A program made the translations under genes and the position numbers. The notes below the pieces were generated by a model, which was not told where the DNA came from, made no database searches, and saw only the letters and a program-made list of their open reading frames with translations. From NCBI RefSeq assembly GCF_024171695.1, contig NZ_JAMTCF010000002.1, positions 186,001 through 250,000 of the forward strand: a stretch of 64,000 nt of DNA, given 5' to 3'. Below are positions 34,082 to 44,797 of the stretch, piece after piece. The number at the start of each line of letters is the position of its first letter. Within the stretch, counting starts at the first letter, position 1. Source of the stretch: Actinosynnema pretiosum (GTDB taxonomy: Bacteria; Actinomycetota; Actinomycetes; Mycobacteriales; Pseudonocardiaceae).

Positions 34082-34903
34082 TCAGCCCGCCATCGGCCGC
34101 TTGAACCCGCGCTCCGCCGCCCACCACCCGGCGGCGGCCAGCACCGCGGTCGCCACCAGCGCCGACAGCACGCCCTCGGCGGGCTGGGCCAGCGACAGCG
34201 ACCGGGCCGCGTCCACCGCGTGGGTGAGCGGGTTGATCGTGGCGACCGCCTGCAACCAGCCGGGCAGGTTGCCCACCGGCACGTACGCGCTGGACGCGAA
34301 CATCAGCGGGAACATCGCCAGGAAGCCCACGGTCTGCATCAGCTCGGTGTTGCGCAACCAGGCACCCACTGCCAGGAACACCCAGCCCAGGCCCCACCCG
34401 ACGGCCAGCGACAGCAGCAGCGCGGCGCCGACGCCCACGACCCCGCCGGACGGGGAGAAGCCGAACAGCACCGCCGCGAACAGCACCATCAGCAGCAGCT
34501 GGCCGGTGGTGCGCACCAGGTCGGACAGGCTGCGCGCGACCAGCACCGAACCCGGCCTGATCGGCAGCGAGCGGAACCGGGCCAGCACGCCGTTCTTCAT
34601 GTCCGACACCAGCCCCACCCCGGCCTGGAGCGCGGACTGCATCGCGGTGTTGACCAGGATCGCGGGAAGCAGGTAGTCGATGTAGTCCACCCCGGCCGGG
34701 AAGCCGGGGGTCTGGGCGATGCTGCTGAAGATCTGGCTGAACAGCGCCAGCATCACCAGGGGTTGCAGGACGCTGAAGATGATCATTCTGGGATCGCTGA
34801 CCAGCGCGCGCAGCGAGCGCTGGGTCAGCACGAGCACCTGGGTGCCGAAGCCGGTGCCGCGCCAGCGGGTCCGGGCGGGGGCAGCGGCGGCGAGGGTGGT
34901 CAT
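34082..34903 (-). CDS. ABC-2 type transporter permease (DrrB-like)
   Basis: This 273-residue protein has six hydrophobic segments and the ABC-2 signature region (PLMFASSAYVPVGNLPGWLQ followed by NPLTHAVDAARSL) of DrrB-type drug exporters. It is the last gene of a TetR-drrA-drrB operon; a GGAGGAG site precedes the ATG. Together with the upstream ATPase it should export hydrophobic drugs or lipids. The cluster is not attached to any visible biosynthetic genes, so it is probably a resistance or detoxification pump. Confidence 0.9.
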   Translation of the reverse strand: MTTLAAAAPARTRWRGTGFGTQVLVLTQRSLRALVSDPRMIIFSVLQPLVMLALFSQIFSSIAQTPGFPAGVDYIDYLLPAILVNTAMQSALQAGVGLVSDMKNGVLARFRSLPIRPGSVLVARSLSDLVRTTGQLLLMVLFAAVLFGFSPSGGVVGVGAALLLSLAVGWGLGWVFLAVGAWLRNTELMQTVGFLAMFPLMFASSAYVPVGNLPGWLQAVATINPLTHAVDAARSLSLAQPAEGVLSALVATAVLAAAGWWAAERGFKRPMAG

Positions 34904-34931
34904 GGTGGGGCTCCTCCGGGGTGCCGGGCGC

Positions 34932-35867
34932 TCAGGCCGCGTGCCGGGACAGGGTGAGGTAGACGTCGTCGAGGGTCGGCTCGCCCAGCGCCAGCTCGCT
35001 GGCCTCCAGGCCCACCTCGTCCAGCGCGCGGACCACGACGGCCAGCTCGCGCGAGGAGCCCACCGGCGAGGTGAGCGCGTGCTTGGCCGGGTCGGGCACC
35101 GGTTGCAGGCCCGCCCGCTCCAGCGCCGCGCGCGCCCGCCCGACCTCGTCGGCGCTGCCCAGGGTGACCGTGACGCTGCGCTGGCCGACCTGCGCCTTCA
35201 GCTCGGCGCTGGTGCCCGAGGCCACGACCTTGCCGGAGGACAGCACGGTGATCGAGTCGGCCAGCCGGTCGGCCTCGTCCAGGTACTGGGTGGTCAGCAG
35301 CACCGAGGTGCCGTCGGTGACCAGGTTCTCCACGATGCCCCACAGGTCGAGCCTGCTGGCCGGGTCGAGACCGGTGGTCGGCTCGTCCAGGAAGATCACG
35401 TCGGGGTGGCCGACGAGGCCGGCGGCCAGGTCGAGCCGCCTGCGCATCCCGCCCGAGTAGGTGCGGGCCGCGCGCCTGGCCGCGTCGGCCAGGCCGAACA
35501 GCTCCAGCAGCTCGCCCGCGCGGGCCTTGGCCTCGCGGGGGCTCGCGCCGAGCAGCCTGGCGATCAGGACGAGGTTGTCGGTGCCGGACAGCTGCTCGTC
35601 CACGGCGGCGAACTGGCCGGTCAGGCCGATCAGACCGCGCACCCGGTGCGCGTCGGACACCACGTCCAGCCCGGCGACCCTGGCGGTGCCCGAGTCCGGG
35701 GGCAGCAGGGTGGTCAGGACGTTGACCAGGGTGGTCTTGCCCGCGCCGTTGTGGCCGAGCAGGCCGAGGACGCTGCCCCTGGGCACGGCGACGCTCACCC
35801 CGTCCAGGGCCTTCTGGTCGCCGAACGCCTTGACGACGTCCACCGCTTCGATCATGAGGTCGTGCAT
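34932..35867 (-). CDS. daunorubicin-resistance-type ABC transporter ATP-binding protein (DrrA-like)
   Basis: This 311-residue ATPase has Walker A GHNGAGKTT (about 38-46), signature YSGGMRRRLD, Walker B VIFLDEPTTGLD and a DrrA-type C-terminal regulatory domain ending LGEPTLDDVYLTLSRHAA. The ATG at 35867 follows GAGGGGGA. Its first 16 bp overlap the 3' end of the TetR gene, and the permease gene follows 28 nt downstream, so the three form one operon. Confidence 0.93.
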   Translation of the reverse strand: MHDLMIEAVDVVKAFGDQKALDGVSVAVPRGSVLGLLGHNGAGKTTLVNVLTTLLPPDSGTARVAGLDVVSDAHRVRGLIGLTGQFAAVDEQLSGTDNLVLIARLLGASPREAKARAGELLELFGLADAARRAARTYSGGMRRRLDLAAGLVGHPDVIFLDEPTTGLDPASRLDLWGIVENLVTDGTSVLLTTQYLDEADRLADSITVLSSGKVVASGTSAELKAQVGQRSVTVTLGSADEVGRARAALERAGLQPVPDPAKHALTSPVGSSRELAVVVRALDEVGLEASELALGEPTLDDVYLTLSRHAA

Positions 35868-36487
35868 CGGGTCCCCCTCAGCGCTCCGTGCAGGAAGAGA
35901 TCGACGAGCTGTTCTGGTGAGGCGTCGGCCCCGGTGGTGGGCGCGCCGGGGCGGGCCCGGTTGGCCATGACCAGGCCGAGCAGGAGCTTCGCGGCGAGCG
36001 CGGGCTCGACGGCGAGGCGGTCGGCGTCGGGCTCGAACACGGCGGCGGCCTCGCGGTGCAGCCGCTCGAAGTGCTCGCCGGGGTTCTTGGGCTTGCCGCC
36101 GTGCTTCCGCTCGTGCGGGTCGAACCCGCTCTCGCGCAGGACGCCCGCCAGCGACCACATCCGCTCCAGGTAGCTGGAGAGGGCGTTGATCGTCCAGATC
36201 GCGCGGTCCCTGAGCTCGGGGAGGTCCGTGGTCCGGTGGAGCAGGTCGATCACCGGTTCGGGGGACAGCGCCTCGTGGACGCAGGCGTGGATCAGCTCCT
36301 GCTTGTCCCTGAACGCCCGGAAGACCGTGCCCTCGGCGATGCCGGCCGCCTGGGCGATCTGGCTGGTGGTGACGTTGGCGCCGTGCAGTTCGAGCAGCGG
36401 GAGGGTGGCCTGGACGATCGCGCTCCTGCGCTCCTCCTGGCTCATCGCCGGTGCTCGCCTGCGCTTGGGGGTGGTCTCCTCGGGCAT
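35852..36487 (-). CDS. TetR-family repressor of the DrrAB exporter
   Basis: This 211-residue protein has an N-terminal TetR helix-turn-helix (TTSQIAQAAGIAEGTVFRAF at about 39-58) and a variable ligand-binding C-terminus with KLLLGLVMANRARPG. It is the first gene of the operon with drrA and drrB. The ATG at 36487 has TACATT 6 nt upstream, so the transcript is probably leaderless, and two exact inverted copies of a palindromic operator lie directly upstream. Autoregulation released by the exporter's substrate is the likely mechanism. Confidence 0.92.
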   Translation of the reverse strand: MPEETTPKRRRAPAMSQEERRSAIVQATLPLLELHGANVTTSQIAQAAGIAEGTVFRAFRDKQELIHACVHEALSPEPVIDLLHRTTDLPELRDRAIWTINALSSYLERMWSLAGVLRESGFDPHERKHGGKPKNPGEHFERLHREAAAVFEPDADRLAVEPALAAKLLLGLVMANRARPGAPTTGADASPEQLVDLFLHGALRGTRCTTS

Positions 36488-36500
36488 GGGGCCAATGTAT

Positions 36501-36540
36501 GAGTGAGCACTCACTCAAGTCAAGGAGTGAGTGCTCACTC
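36501..36540. promoter_or_regulatory. paired TetR operator
   Basis: GAGTGAGCACTCACTC (36501-36516) and its exact reverse complement GAGTGAGTGCTCACTC (36525-36540) each form a 7-bp inverted repeat around a 2-bp centre, spaced 24 bp centre to centre. The first begins next to the -10 element of the TetR gene. Two bound dimers on nearly the same DNA face are expected. Confidence 0.85.
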
Positions 36541-36702
36541 ATATGGGTCCATACCACTGGACGGGTGCGGAACCCCTGGGCATTTGGCTCGTTGTCCACA
36601 GGCGTGCGGGTTGTCCACAGCTCCGTTCCCGCCGCTTTCCGCGCGGCTCGGCGGGGGTGAAGCTGGACGGGAAAGAGGTGTCCGGCGGTGCGGAGGTGCG
36701 TG

Positions 36703-37233
36703 GTGGCGATCAACGAGACGAGGGTGACCCTGGTGGGCACGGTGGCCAGCGAGGTGGCGCTGAGCACGGTGGGGACGGGGTACCCCAGGGCGGTGTTCCG
36801 GATGGTCAGCGTGGAGCGGCGGTACGACCGGGACCTGGGGCGGTTCGTGGACGGGGACCGGCTGTTCGTGTCGGTGACGTGCTGGCGGGGGCTCGCGGAG
36901 AACGTGCGGGCCAGCCTGGGGCGGGGCGACCCGGTGCTGGTGACGGGCAAGCTGCGGCTGCACGAGCTGCGCACGGACGACGTGCGGCGCACCCACCTGT
37001 CGGTGGAGGCGTCCGCGGTGGGGCCGAACCTGCTGTGGTGCCGGGCCGCGCCCCGGCGGGGGGAGAGCGGCGAACCCGGTCCCGATGTCGGTTCCGAACC
37101 GGTTTCCGGCGCGGCCGGGCGCGGTATTTCAGAGTCGGCGGGTGCAGCGCCTACGCTGCCCGACGTGCTCGCGCCGCGCACCGAGGAGCAGTCGGTCTCC
37201 GTCGCGGAGGAGGCCCTCCCGGTGCCCTTCTGA
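36703..37233 (+). CDS. single-stranded DNA-binding protein paralogue
   Basis: This protein of about 176 residues has an OB-fold of the SSB family: VAINETRVTLVGTVASEVAL, FRMVSVERRYDRD, VTCWRGLAENV and GDPVLVTGKLRL. The C-terminal tail is acidic and Ser/Pro/Gly-rich, ending EEALPVPF, a diverged version of the DDDIPF tip that recruits partners. It is distinct from the main ssb, which sits between rpsF and rpsR; it corresponds to the Rv2478c-type second SSB next to ettA. Start GTG 36703 lies 6 nt after GGAGG; 36688 and 36700 are alternatives. Confidence 0.85.
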   Translation: MAINETRVTLVGTVASEVALSTVGTGYPRAVFRMVSVERRYDRDLGRFVDGDRLFVSVTCWRGLAENVRASLGRGDPVLVTGKLRLHELRTDDVRRTHLSVEASAVGPNLLWCRAAPRRGESGEPGPDVGSEPVSGAAGRGISESAGAAPTLPDVLAPRTEEQSVSVAEEALPVPF

Positions 37234-37390
37234 GCCGAACAGCCCAACCGCCGGGATATCGCGCCCCACCGGGGGTTCGAGCGGCGGACAATGTGACGAA
37301 GTTTCCGCAGACGAGCAGCACTGAGGAGGGAGGTCGTGGACGGCGCCGGGTGATGCCCACGTCCAGGTGACAGTCCTTGACATTCCGGTA

Positions 37391-37404
37391 GAACTGCGCA
37401 GTTC
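37391..37404. promoter_or_regulatory. palindrome downstream of a TTGACA hexamer
   Basis: GAACTGCGCAGTTC is a perfect 14-bp palindrome lying 8 nt after TTGACA (37377-37382), where it would overlap the spacer and -10 of that promoter. It is not a LexA site of the GAAC-N4-GTTC type since the spacer is 6. The protein that binds is unknown. Confidence 0.4.
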
Positions 37405-37523
37405 ACGACGTTCGCAGGTCACGGCTCCGGGTCCACGGGACCCGGTGCGCGGTGCCCCCGTTCGGGTGACAGCTGTGCGTCCTGGCTCCGGAAGATCAGG
37501 TTGCGCGTTGCCGACGACCGAGG

Positions 37524-37552
37524 TTCTTGCCCGAACGGCTCCGCTCTACGAT
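37524..37552 (+). promoter_or_regulatory. ettA promoter, leaderless type
   Basis: TTCTTG (37524-37529) and TACGAT (37547-37552) are spaced 17 bp, and the -10 ends 7 nt before the ettA ATG at 37560. No ribosome site is present, so transcription should begin at or next to the start codon. Confidence 0.7.
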
Positions 37553-37559
37553 CGCGGCT

Positions 37560-39215
<1,656 letters not shown>

Positions 39216-39236
<21 letters not shown>

Positions 39237-39289
39237 TCGACGACGGAGCACGCTGGTCCGGTCGGCGCAAGCTCGTGCGGGACTGATCG
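39216..39289. repeat. 24-bp direct repeat at the end of ettA
   Basis: The last codons and stop of ettA (39216-39239) recur at 39266-39289 with two mismatches in 24, offset by 50 bp. The copy again encodes a Arg-Lys-Leu-x-Arg-Asp-stop ending in frame context, suggesting a small duplication of the gene end just before the next gene. Confidence 0.65.
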
Positions 39290-39303
39290 CTGGTAGGGGA
39301 GAC

Positions 39304-42300
39304 GTGGCGGCAAGGGGCGAGGCGGCGAAGGTCGACGTCGAGGTGAGCACCCTCGTGGTGCCCGCCTGGAGGTTGCGCCTGCGCGCGCCGGAGTTGGCGC
39401 TGGTGCTGGGTGAGCGCGCGGTCGCTCTCGCCACCGCACGCCGCGACGAGGTCGACCGGTTGCGCGCGGAGGCCATCGTGGTCTTCGCGGGCAACCGGAT
39501 GGAGCGCCAGGTCAAGGTGGCCGACCGGGCCATGGACGCCCTGACGGCGGCCGAGGCCGTCCAGGACCTGGAGACGGCGTGGCGGCTGCGCGTCGAGCTG
39601 GCGGGCAGCGCCCGCTCGGTCGGCGCGCCGCTGACCGGGTTCGCCGCCGTCCGGCCGGTGCTGGAGGCGGCGGGCGTCCCGGACGGCCTGCGCGCCTCGG
39701 CGCTGGTGCAGGCCACCCAGTGCCTGGTCTCCGTGGGACGTGGTCCCGCGCTGGCCAAGGCCCTGGAGGACGCCGACCGGCTCTACCTGGCGGACGAGTC
39801 GCTCGACCACGACGTCACGCTGCTCATGCGGGGCCTGCTGCGGGTCGCCGCGGCGGGCCAGCAGCGCCGCTGGGGCGACCTGTCGGCGGCGACCGCGTCC
39901 GCGCGGGAGGGGCTCGGCCTGCTCGACGGGCTGTCCGACCCCACCGCCGACAGCGGGCAGGTCCGGGCGGCGCTGGCGCTGGAGCTGGTGTGCGCGCTGA
40001 TGGACGCCGGTGAGACCGGTGCGGCGTCCGAGGTGGGCTCGCCGCTGCTGGAGGTTCCGGTGCGGGCCCCCTCCGCGTCCGCGCTCGGCTGGTTGCGGGT
40101 GGCGCTGGCGACCAGGCTGCACCTGCCCGCCGGGCGGGTCGACCAGGCGCGGGAGCTGCTGCGCGACGCTGCCGACAGCGCGCAGCGGCACCAGCTGGAC
40201 ACCCTCCTCGCGGAGAGCACGCTGGCGCTGGCCCACGTGCACGAGGTGTCCGGCGACCTGTCCGAGGCGCTCGTCGACCTGCGCGCCGCCCACGCGGCCG
40301 AGCGCAGGCGGGCCCGCGCCGTGTACGCGGTGCGGGCGAGGCTGGCGGCCGAGTTCTCCGGCGTGCGCCGCCAGCCGTCCGGACTGCACGACCAGCTGGC
40401 CGCCCTGCTCACCCCGGACGGCAAGGCGCCCGCGCAGCAGGCGGACAGCCAGCTCACCCCGGAGGCCAAGCAGCAGCTCCGCCAGTGGCGCCCCGGCCAG
40501 CAGGCCCGTCCCGAGGCGGCCAGGGGCAAGCGCGTCGGCGGCAGGCGCGCCGCCGAGGACATGACGGTGGACGGCCTGTCGGCGGCACGGGCCCACGCGG
40601 CCGACCGCTGGCGCCTGGTCTCCCCGTTCGGCGACCCGGCGCAGCCCGAGTCGGAGACCGGCTTCGCCGCTGCGGCGGCGGCCCAGGCGGGCGGGCGCAG
40701 GCGCGCGCCGGACCCCGCAGACCCCGCAGCCCCCACGAACCCCGCGGACGCGGACGGCGGGGGCAGGCCCTCCTCGGAGCCGAAGTCGGTGGCGGACATC
40801 ATCAGCCACCTCCCCTTCCTCAACCGCGTCACGCGCCCCGACGGCGCCAGCCGTGGAACCGGCGCCGAGGTCGCGCCCCCGCCCGGAACCGGGACGGGGA
40901 GCGGCGCGCCGGCCGGGAGCGGCCCGACCGCCGGCCCGGAGGCCGGGACGCACCGGACGTCCGCCTCCCACCAAGCAGGCGCTCCCCACCAGGAAGCCGC
41001 TCCCCACCGGGCAGGCGCTTCCCACCGGGCAGCGGGTTCGCCGACCTCGGCGTCGCAGGACGCCCAGGGCGCGGCAGGCGCCGGTGGTGGGACCACCGCT
41101 GCGGGCTTCGAGGCTCCCGGTTCCGCGCCAGGGGGCGCGGCGGCCGGGCGGGCGTCGGCCACTGGCGCGCACGGGCGGGAGAGCGGTGGTGGGCACGCCG
41201 CGCAGGACTCCGGCGAGCACTACGTGACTCCGCTGCACGGGTCCGAGCAGCCGACTCCGGGGTACCACCCGGCCCGGCCCGGATCGTCGCGGCACAGTTC
41301 GCCCGACGTCGACTCGACGCAGGCGCACGCCGGGCAGGCGCCTGCCGGGCAGGCGCACACCGGCCAGGCCCACGCTGAGCCGTCGGCTGGCGGGCCGTCA
41401 GCAGGCGGGCCGTCGGCTGGCGGGCAGCCGGGTAGTGGGCAGTCGACCGGCGGACCGCTGGACAGCGGGTTGTCGGGCAGCGGAGTGCCGGGCAGTGGGT
41501 TGTCAGGTGGTCCGCAGGTCGGTGGCGCGCAGGTCGGTGGCGCCGATCGGCAGGGTGCTCCCGCGTCGCGCTCGGCGACCGAGGGCGGGCGGTCCAGGCA
41601 CGGGCAGGACGAGGTCGAGGAGTCGACCGCCGCCCAGGTCGCCGCGCTCAAGGCGATGATGGCGCAGGCCGCGGCGACCAGTGGTGGCGCAGGTGACTCG
41701 GCTGCCGCGCACGCCGCCGCGCAGGCCGCGATCGCGGCTCGGATCGCCGCGCACTTCGCGGGCGAGAAGAAGGACGACGAGGGGTGGCAGGGGCCCGCTG
41801 AGCCGGTCGTGGGCGGTCCGATCGCTGACGGCGCCGGTGGTCAGCCGTCCGGGGTCGAGCAGTTCGCGGACTCCTGGCGGTCCGCCGTGCAGGCCGGGTG
41901 GCCGAAGGCCGCTTCCGCCGAGGAGCGCGGTGACGAGGACGAGGCGGGCGGGATCGAGGACGTCGACGACGACCTCGGGCTCCCCGACATCAGCCACCTC
42001 CCCACGCCGGTGCTGAACCTGCCGTTCAGCTCGTCCGCGCCCGGTTCCGCGTTCGGCGCCGGGGTTGCGGGGCGGTCGCGGGAGTCGGAGGGTGAGGTGG
42101 TGCCCGCCGCCGAGCAGACGGTGTTGATCCCTCCGATCCGGATCGAGTCCGATGACCGGGAGGACCGTTCCGCTGCCCGGACCGGCGCGGCTCCTGCGAA
42201 CCCGGCGGACACCGCTTCCGGGAGCGCGGGTCCCACCCGTGGGGACTCCCGAGCCGACTCCGCTCGTGGGGACTCCTACGCGGACGCCGCGCAGTCCGCT

Positions 42301-44535
42301 TCCGCAGGTGACAGCGATGCCGTCGGGGAGCGGTCCGTGTCGGCCGCCGGGTTGATCGCCGCCTCCGGCGCGGTGCGCAGCGGGCGGCGCAGGGCCGCTC
42401 GGGAGGCGTCCGAGGACGGTGTGGACGGTGTGGCCCCCGAGGGTTCCGGGGTGCTGGAGAACTTGAAGGCCGCCGGACTGCTCGGCGGGCGGCGGCGGGC
42501 CGGTGGTCGACGGCGGGCCGCAGCCGACGAGGGTGGTGACGACGGCGGTGACGACGGTCGAGCGCGAGCTGGGACGGAGGCTTCGGTGCCCCCTGCTGAC
42601 GAGGTTCCCTGGCGGGTCGAGGTGCCCGCGCGCTTCCGCGAGGAAGCCGCTGACCAGGGCGCTGAACGATCCGCTGACAAGCACGACCGGGCCGTGGACA
42701 TGTTCGACTCGCCGACCATGGTCCAGCCCGTCGTGGGCGTGGACGGGTACCCGGTGGACGAACCGTCCGGGCTCGGTGTCGCGTTCGCCAAAGGACCGCT
42801 GATCCCGACGGCCCGCGTCCCCGAGGGGTACGGGCACGACCCCAAGCGGGACGAGTTCCCCGGCGACCCGCGACCCAGGGCCGCCGTCGACCCCAGGAAG
42901 CCGCTCGGCGCGCCCGACCCCTTCCCCGTCAGCCGCACCACGGGGGAAGACCGGGGCGCGACCCCGGCTGATCAGGGCTCGGGCGATCCGGTGACCGGTG
43001 AGCGTGGCGTGGACGGCTCCAGCGCGCGCGGTTCGGCCGGTGGGCACGGCGTGGACGGCTCCGGCGCGCGCGGTTCCGCTGCGGGTGGCTCTGCCACGGG
43101 CGGTTCCGGAGCGGACGGCTTCAGCTTGGCCGAGTGGGCGCTCGGCGGGGTCGGCTCCACCAGCGGTGGCTCGGGTGACGGTGGCTCGGGTGACCGGGGG
43201 GCGGACAGCCGCACCTCGGCCGACTGGGGTGCCTCGGACCGGAGCGCCTCCGACTGGAGCGCCTCGGACCGGAGCGCCTCGGACCGGAGCGCCTCGGACC
43301 GGGATGTCTCCGACTGGGGCACTGCTGGTGAGGACTGGCGGGTCGCCGGTTCGTCCGCTGGGCGCGGGGCCGGGAGCGACTACCTCGACGGGATGGACGC
43401 TGGCGCCTCGGGTGGGGCTGCCGCGTTCTTCGGCGGGACGCACGCCGCCGCGAGCGAGGCGAGCGCCGCCCCCCGGAGCGCCGACCCCCGGAGTGCCGAC
43501 TCCTGGAGTGGTGACCCTGGGAGCGCGGGCAGCTCCTTCCGCGAGGAGGAGCGGTCGGGCAGGCATGGTGGTGGGGAGCGGGGCGGCGCCGGTGGGCTGC
43601 ACAACCCCGGTGACACCAGCGGTGGGCTGCCGTTGCAGGGGCGGGGTGGGCCTGAGGTCGAGCGGGATGGTTCCGGGGCGGCCGGTGGCTCCTCCGGGCT
43701 CGGAGGGCACTCGACCAGCGGCGACTACAGCCTCGGGGACCACTCGACCAGCAGCGACTACGGCCTCGGGGACGGGAGCTGGTCGCGGCGGTGGGCCGAG
43801 GCCGGTGGGACGGTGCCGCCGGTTCCCACGCCCGACCCGATCCCGCCCGTTCCGACGCCTGAGCCGTCCCCCGCGCCTGAACCGGTCCCGACGCCGGTTC
43901 CCGAGCCCGAGCCGCCGCTGGGCGGGGGTTCGGACAGCTCCGGGTGGTCCGGTGGCGGGTACGCCGAGCTCGACGACTGGCGTGCGCGCTTCGCCGCCGA
44001 GAACGGCGACGAGGTCTTCGGCGCAGGCAGCAGCTTCGGTGGCGGCGCCACCAGCGGCGCGGACTTCGGTGGCAACGCCGCCGTGAGCACCGGTTTCGGG
44101 GACCCCGCCGGTAGCGGCTTCGGCGATGGCGGGGATGACGTCGTCAGTGCTGGTGACAGCGCCGACGTCAGCGCGGACAGCAGCGCGGACATCGGCGCCG
44201 TCGCCGACAGCGGCAGCTCCACCACCGGCGCCGAAGGCGAGGGCGAGAAGAACCCCTTCGTCACCTCCGTCGTCGTCGGCGGCCGGACGATCGACCTGCC
44301 CGTCGTCCCCGACCCCGCTCCCGCGCCCGACCCCGTCCCCGGTTCCCCCAGCGCCACCCGCGCCTCCCGCAGGCCCAAGAGCGACCTCAGCCTCGCCGAG
44401 CTGCTCGCCGAGGCCCTCGTCGCCTACGAGGCCGGGCGGCGGGAGGACGAGGAGGAGCAGCGGGCCAGGGCGGAGAGCAACGAGAGCACCGGGATCATCA
44501 CGCGGCTGGACGACTGGGCGCCGCCCGAAAGGTGA
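39304..44535 (+). CDS. giant TPR/low-complexity protein of unknown function (1743 aa)
   Basis: I do not recognise a named family. The first 380 residues are helical and TPR-like (for example ALELVCALMDAGETGAASEV, ESTLALAHVHEVSGDLSEAL). The remaining 1350 are mostly disordered, rich in Gly, Ser, Ala, Asp and Arg, with His/Ala, SAGGP, SASDR and Pro-Glu/Pro-Thr tracts. Ordered islands recur: ISHLP at about 500 and 895, GRRRA-type basic motifs, a long Ala helix near 790-830, and DDW motifs near the end. No signal or membrane helix is seen. The GTG at 39304 follows AGGGGAG. It lies between ettA and gdh, which are adjacent in mycobacteria. Confidence 0.75.
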   Translation: MAARGEAAKVDVEVSTLVVPAWRLRLRAPELALVLGERAVALATARRDEVDRLRAEAIVVFAGNRMERQVKVADRAMDALTAAEAVQDLETAWRLRVELAGSARSVGAPLTGFAAVRPVLEAAGVPDGLRASALVQATQCLVSVGRGPALAKALEDADRLYLADESLDHDVTLLMRGLLRVAAAGQQRRWGDLSAATASAREGLGLLDGLSDPTADSGQVRAALALELVCALMDAGETGAASEVGSPLLEVPVRAPSASALGWLRVALATRLHLPAGRVDQARELLRDAADSAQRHQLDTLLAESTLALAHVHEVSGDLSEALVDLRAAHAAERRRARAVYAVRARLAAEFSGVRRQPSGLHDQLAALLTPDGKAPAQQADSQLTPEAKQQLRQWRPGQQARPEAARGKRVGGRRAAEDMTVDGLSAARAHAADRWRLVSPFGDPAQPESETGFAAAAAAQAGGRRRAPDPADPAAPTNPADADGGGRPSSEPKSVADIISHLPFLNRVTRPDGASRGTGAEVAPPPGTGTGSGAPAGSGPTAGPEAGTHRTSASHQAGAPHQEAAPHRAGASHRAAGSPTSASQDAQGAAGAGGGTTAAGFEAPGSAPGGAAAGRASATGAHGRESGGGHAAQDSGEHYVTPLHGSEQPTPGYHPARPGSSRHSSPDVDSTQAHAGQAPAGQAHTGQAHAEPSAGGPSAGGPSAGGQPGSGQSTGGPLDSGLSGSGVPGSGLSGGPQVGGAQVGGADRQGAPASRSATEGGRSRHGQDEVEESTAAQVAALKAMMAQAAATSGGAGDSAAAHAAAQAAIAARIAAHFAGEKKDDEGWQGPAEPVVGGPIADGAGGQPSGVEQFADSWRSAVQAGWPKAASAEERGDEDEAGGIEDVDDDLGLPDISHLPTPVLNLPFSSSAPGSAFGAGVAGRSRESEGEVVPAAEQTVLIPPIRIESDDREDRSAARTGAAPANPADTASGSAGPTRGDSRADSARGDSYADAAQSASAGDSDAVGERSVSAAGLIAASGAVRSGRRRAAREASEDGVDGVAPEGSGVLENLKAAGLLGGRRRAGGRRRAAADEGGDDGGDDGRARAGTEASVPPADEVPWRVEVPARFREEAADQGAERSADKHDRAVDMFDSPTMVQPVVGVDGYPVDEPSGLGVAFAKGPLIPTARVPEGYGHDPKRDEFPGDPRPRAAVDPRKPLGAPDPFPVSRTTGEDRGATPADQGSGDPVTGERGVDGSSARGSAGGHGVDGSGARGSAAGGSATGGSGADGFSLAEWALGGVGSTSGGSGDGGSGDRGADSRTSADWGASDRSASDWSASDRSASDRSASDRDVSDWGTAGEDWRVAGSSAGRGAGSDYLDGMDAGASGGAAAFFGGTHAAASEASAAPRSADPRSADSWSGDPGSAGSSFREEERSGRHGGGERGGAGGLHNPGDTSGGLPLQGRGGPEVERDGSGAAGGSSGLGGHSTSGDYSLGDHSTSSDYGLGDGSWSRRWAEAGGTVPPVPTPDPIPPVPTPEPSPAPEPVPTPVPEPEPPLGGGSDSSGWSGGGYAELDDWRARFAAENGDEVFGAGSSFGGGATSGADFGGNAAVSTGFGDPAGSGFGDGGDDVVSAGDSADVSADSSADIGAVADSGSSTTGAEGEGEKNPFVTSVVVGGRTIDLPVVPDPAPAPDPVPGSPSATRASRRPKSDLSLAELLAEALVAYEAGRREDEEEQRARAESNESTGIITRLDDWAPPER

Positions 44536-44797
44536 GACGAATTCTTTGAGGTTTTAATAAGGTTCCAGGTTTCCTGCCGGTGACCAGCGTGAGTCCGGTA
44601 AATGACTTCGCTGGTCCCGGTTTTCCGTGCTTTGCCGCCGGGAACCCCGTGGTACTGCTGGGGAAGCGGCTGATCGATCAGGTGAACGATCCAGCTCGTG
44701 AAAAACGCGGGTCCCGCCTGCGCAGTTCCGAGTGTCTGGTTAAGTGGTGCGCAGACCCGGCACACAGAGGTGCCGGATAGCGTGGAGTCGCCTGAAC
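44536..44797. other. AT-richer leader region before NAD-GDH
   Basis: No gene is supported. The region begins with a TTTGAGGTTTTAATAAGG stretch that is unusually AT-rich for this window, contains the terminator at 44582-44624, and ends with a TAGCGT hexamer (44778-44783) that may be the gdh -10. Confidence 0.5.
44582..44624 (+). terminator. terminator after the giant TPR gene
   Basis: GACCAGCG (44582-44589) and CGCTGGTC (44609-44616) form an 8-bp stem followed within 5 nt by TTTT. Confidence 0.6.

Larger units (their letters stand above)
37234..37559. other. ssb-ettA intergenic region
   Basis: No gene is seen in these 326 bases. They hold a TTGACA hexamer at 37377-37382 whose downstream spacer contains a perfect palindrome, a five-codon open frame (GTG at 37335) preceded by a GGAGGGAGG site, and the ettA promoter at the right end. 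Confidence 0.5.

Noticed and set aside
34082..36487. DrrAB-TetR as part of an antibiotic biosynthetic cluster
   Set aside because: No PKS, NRPS or tailoring genes surround it. It reads as a stand-alone regulated exporter.
37391..37404. GAACTGCGCAGTTC as a LexA (SOS) box
   Set aside because: Actinobacterial and Bacillus-type boxes need GAAC and GTTC separated by four bases; here the spacer is six.
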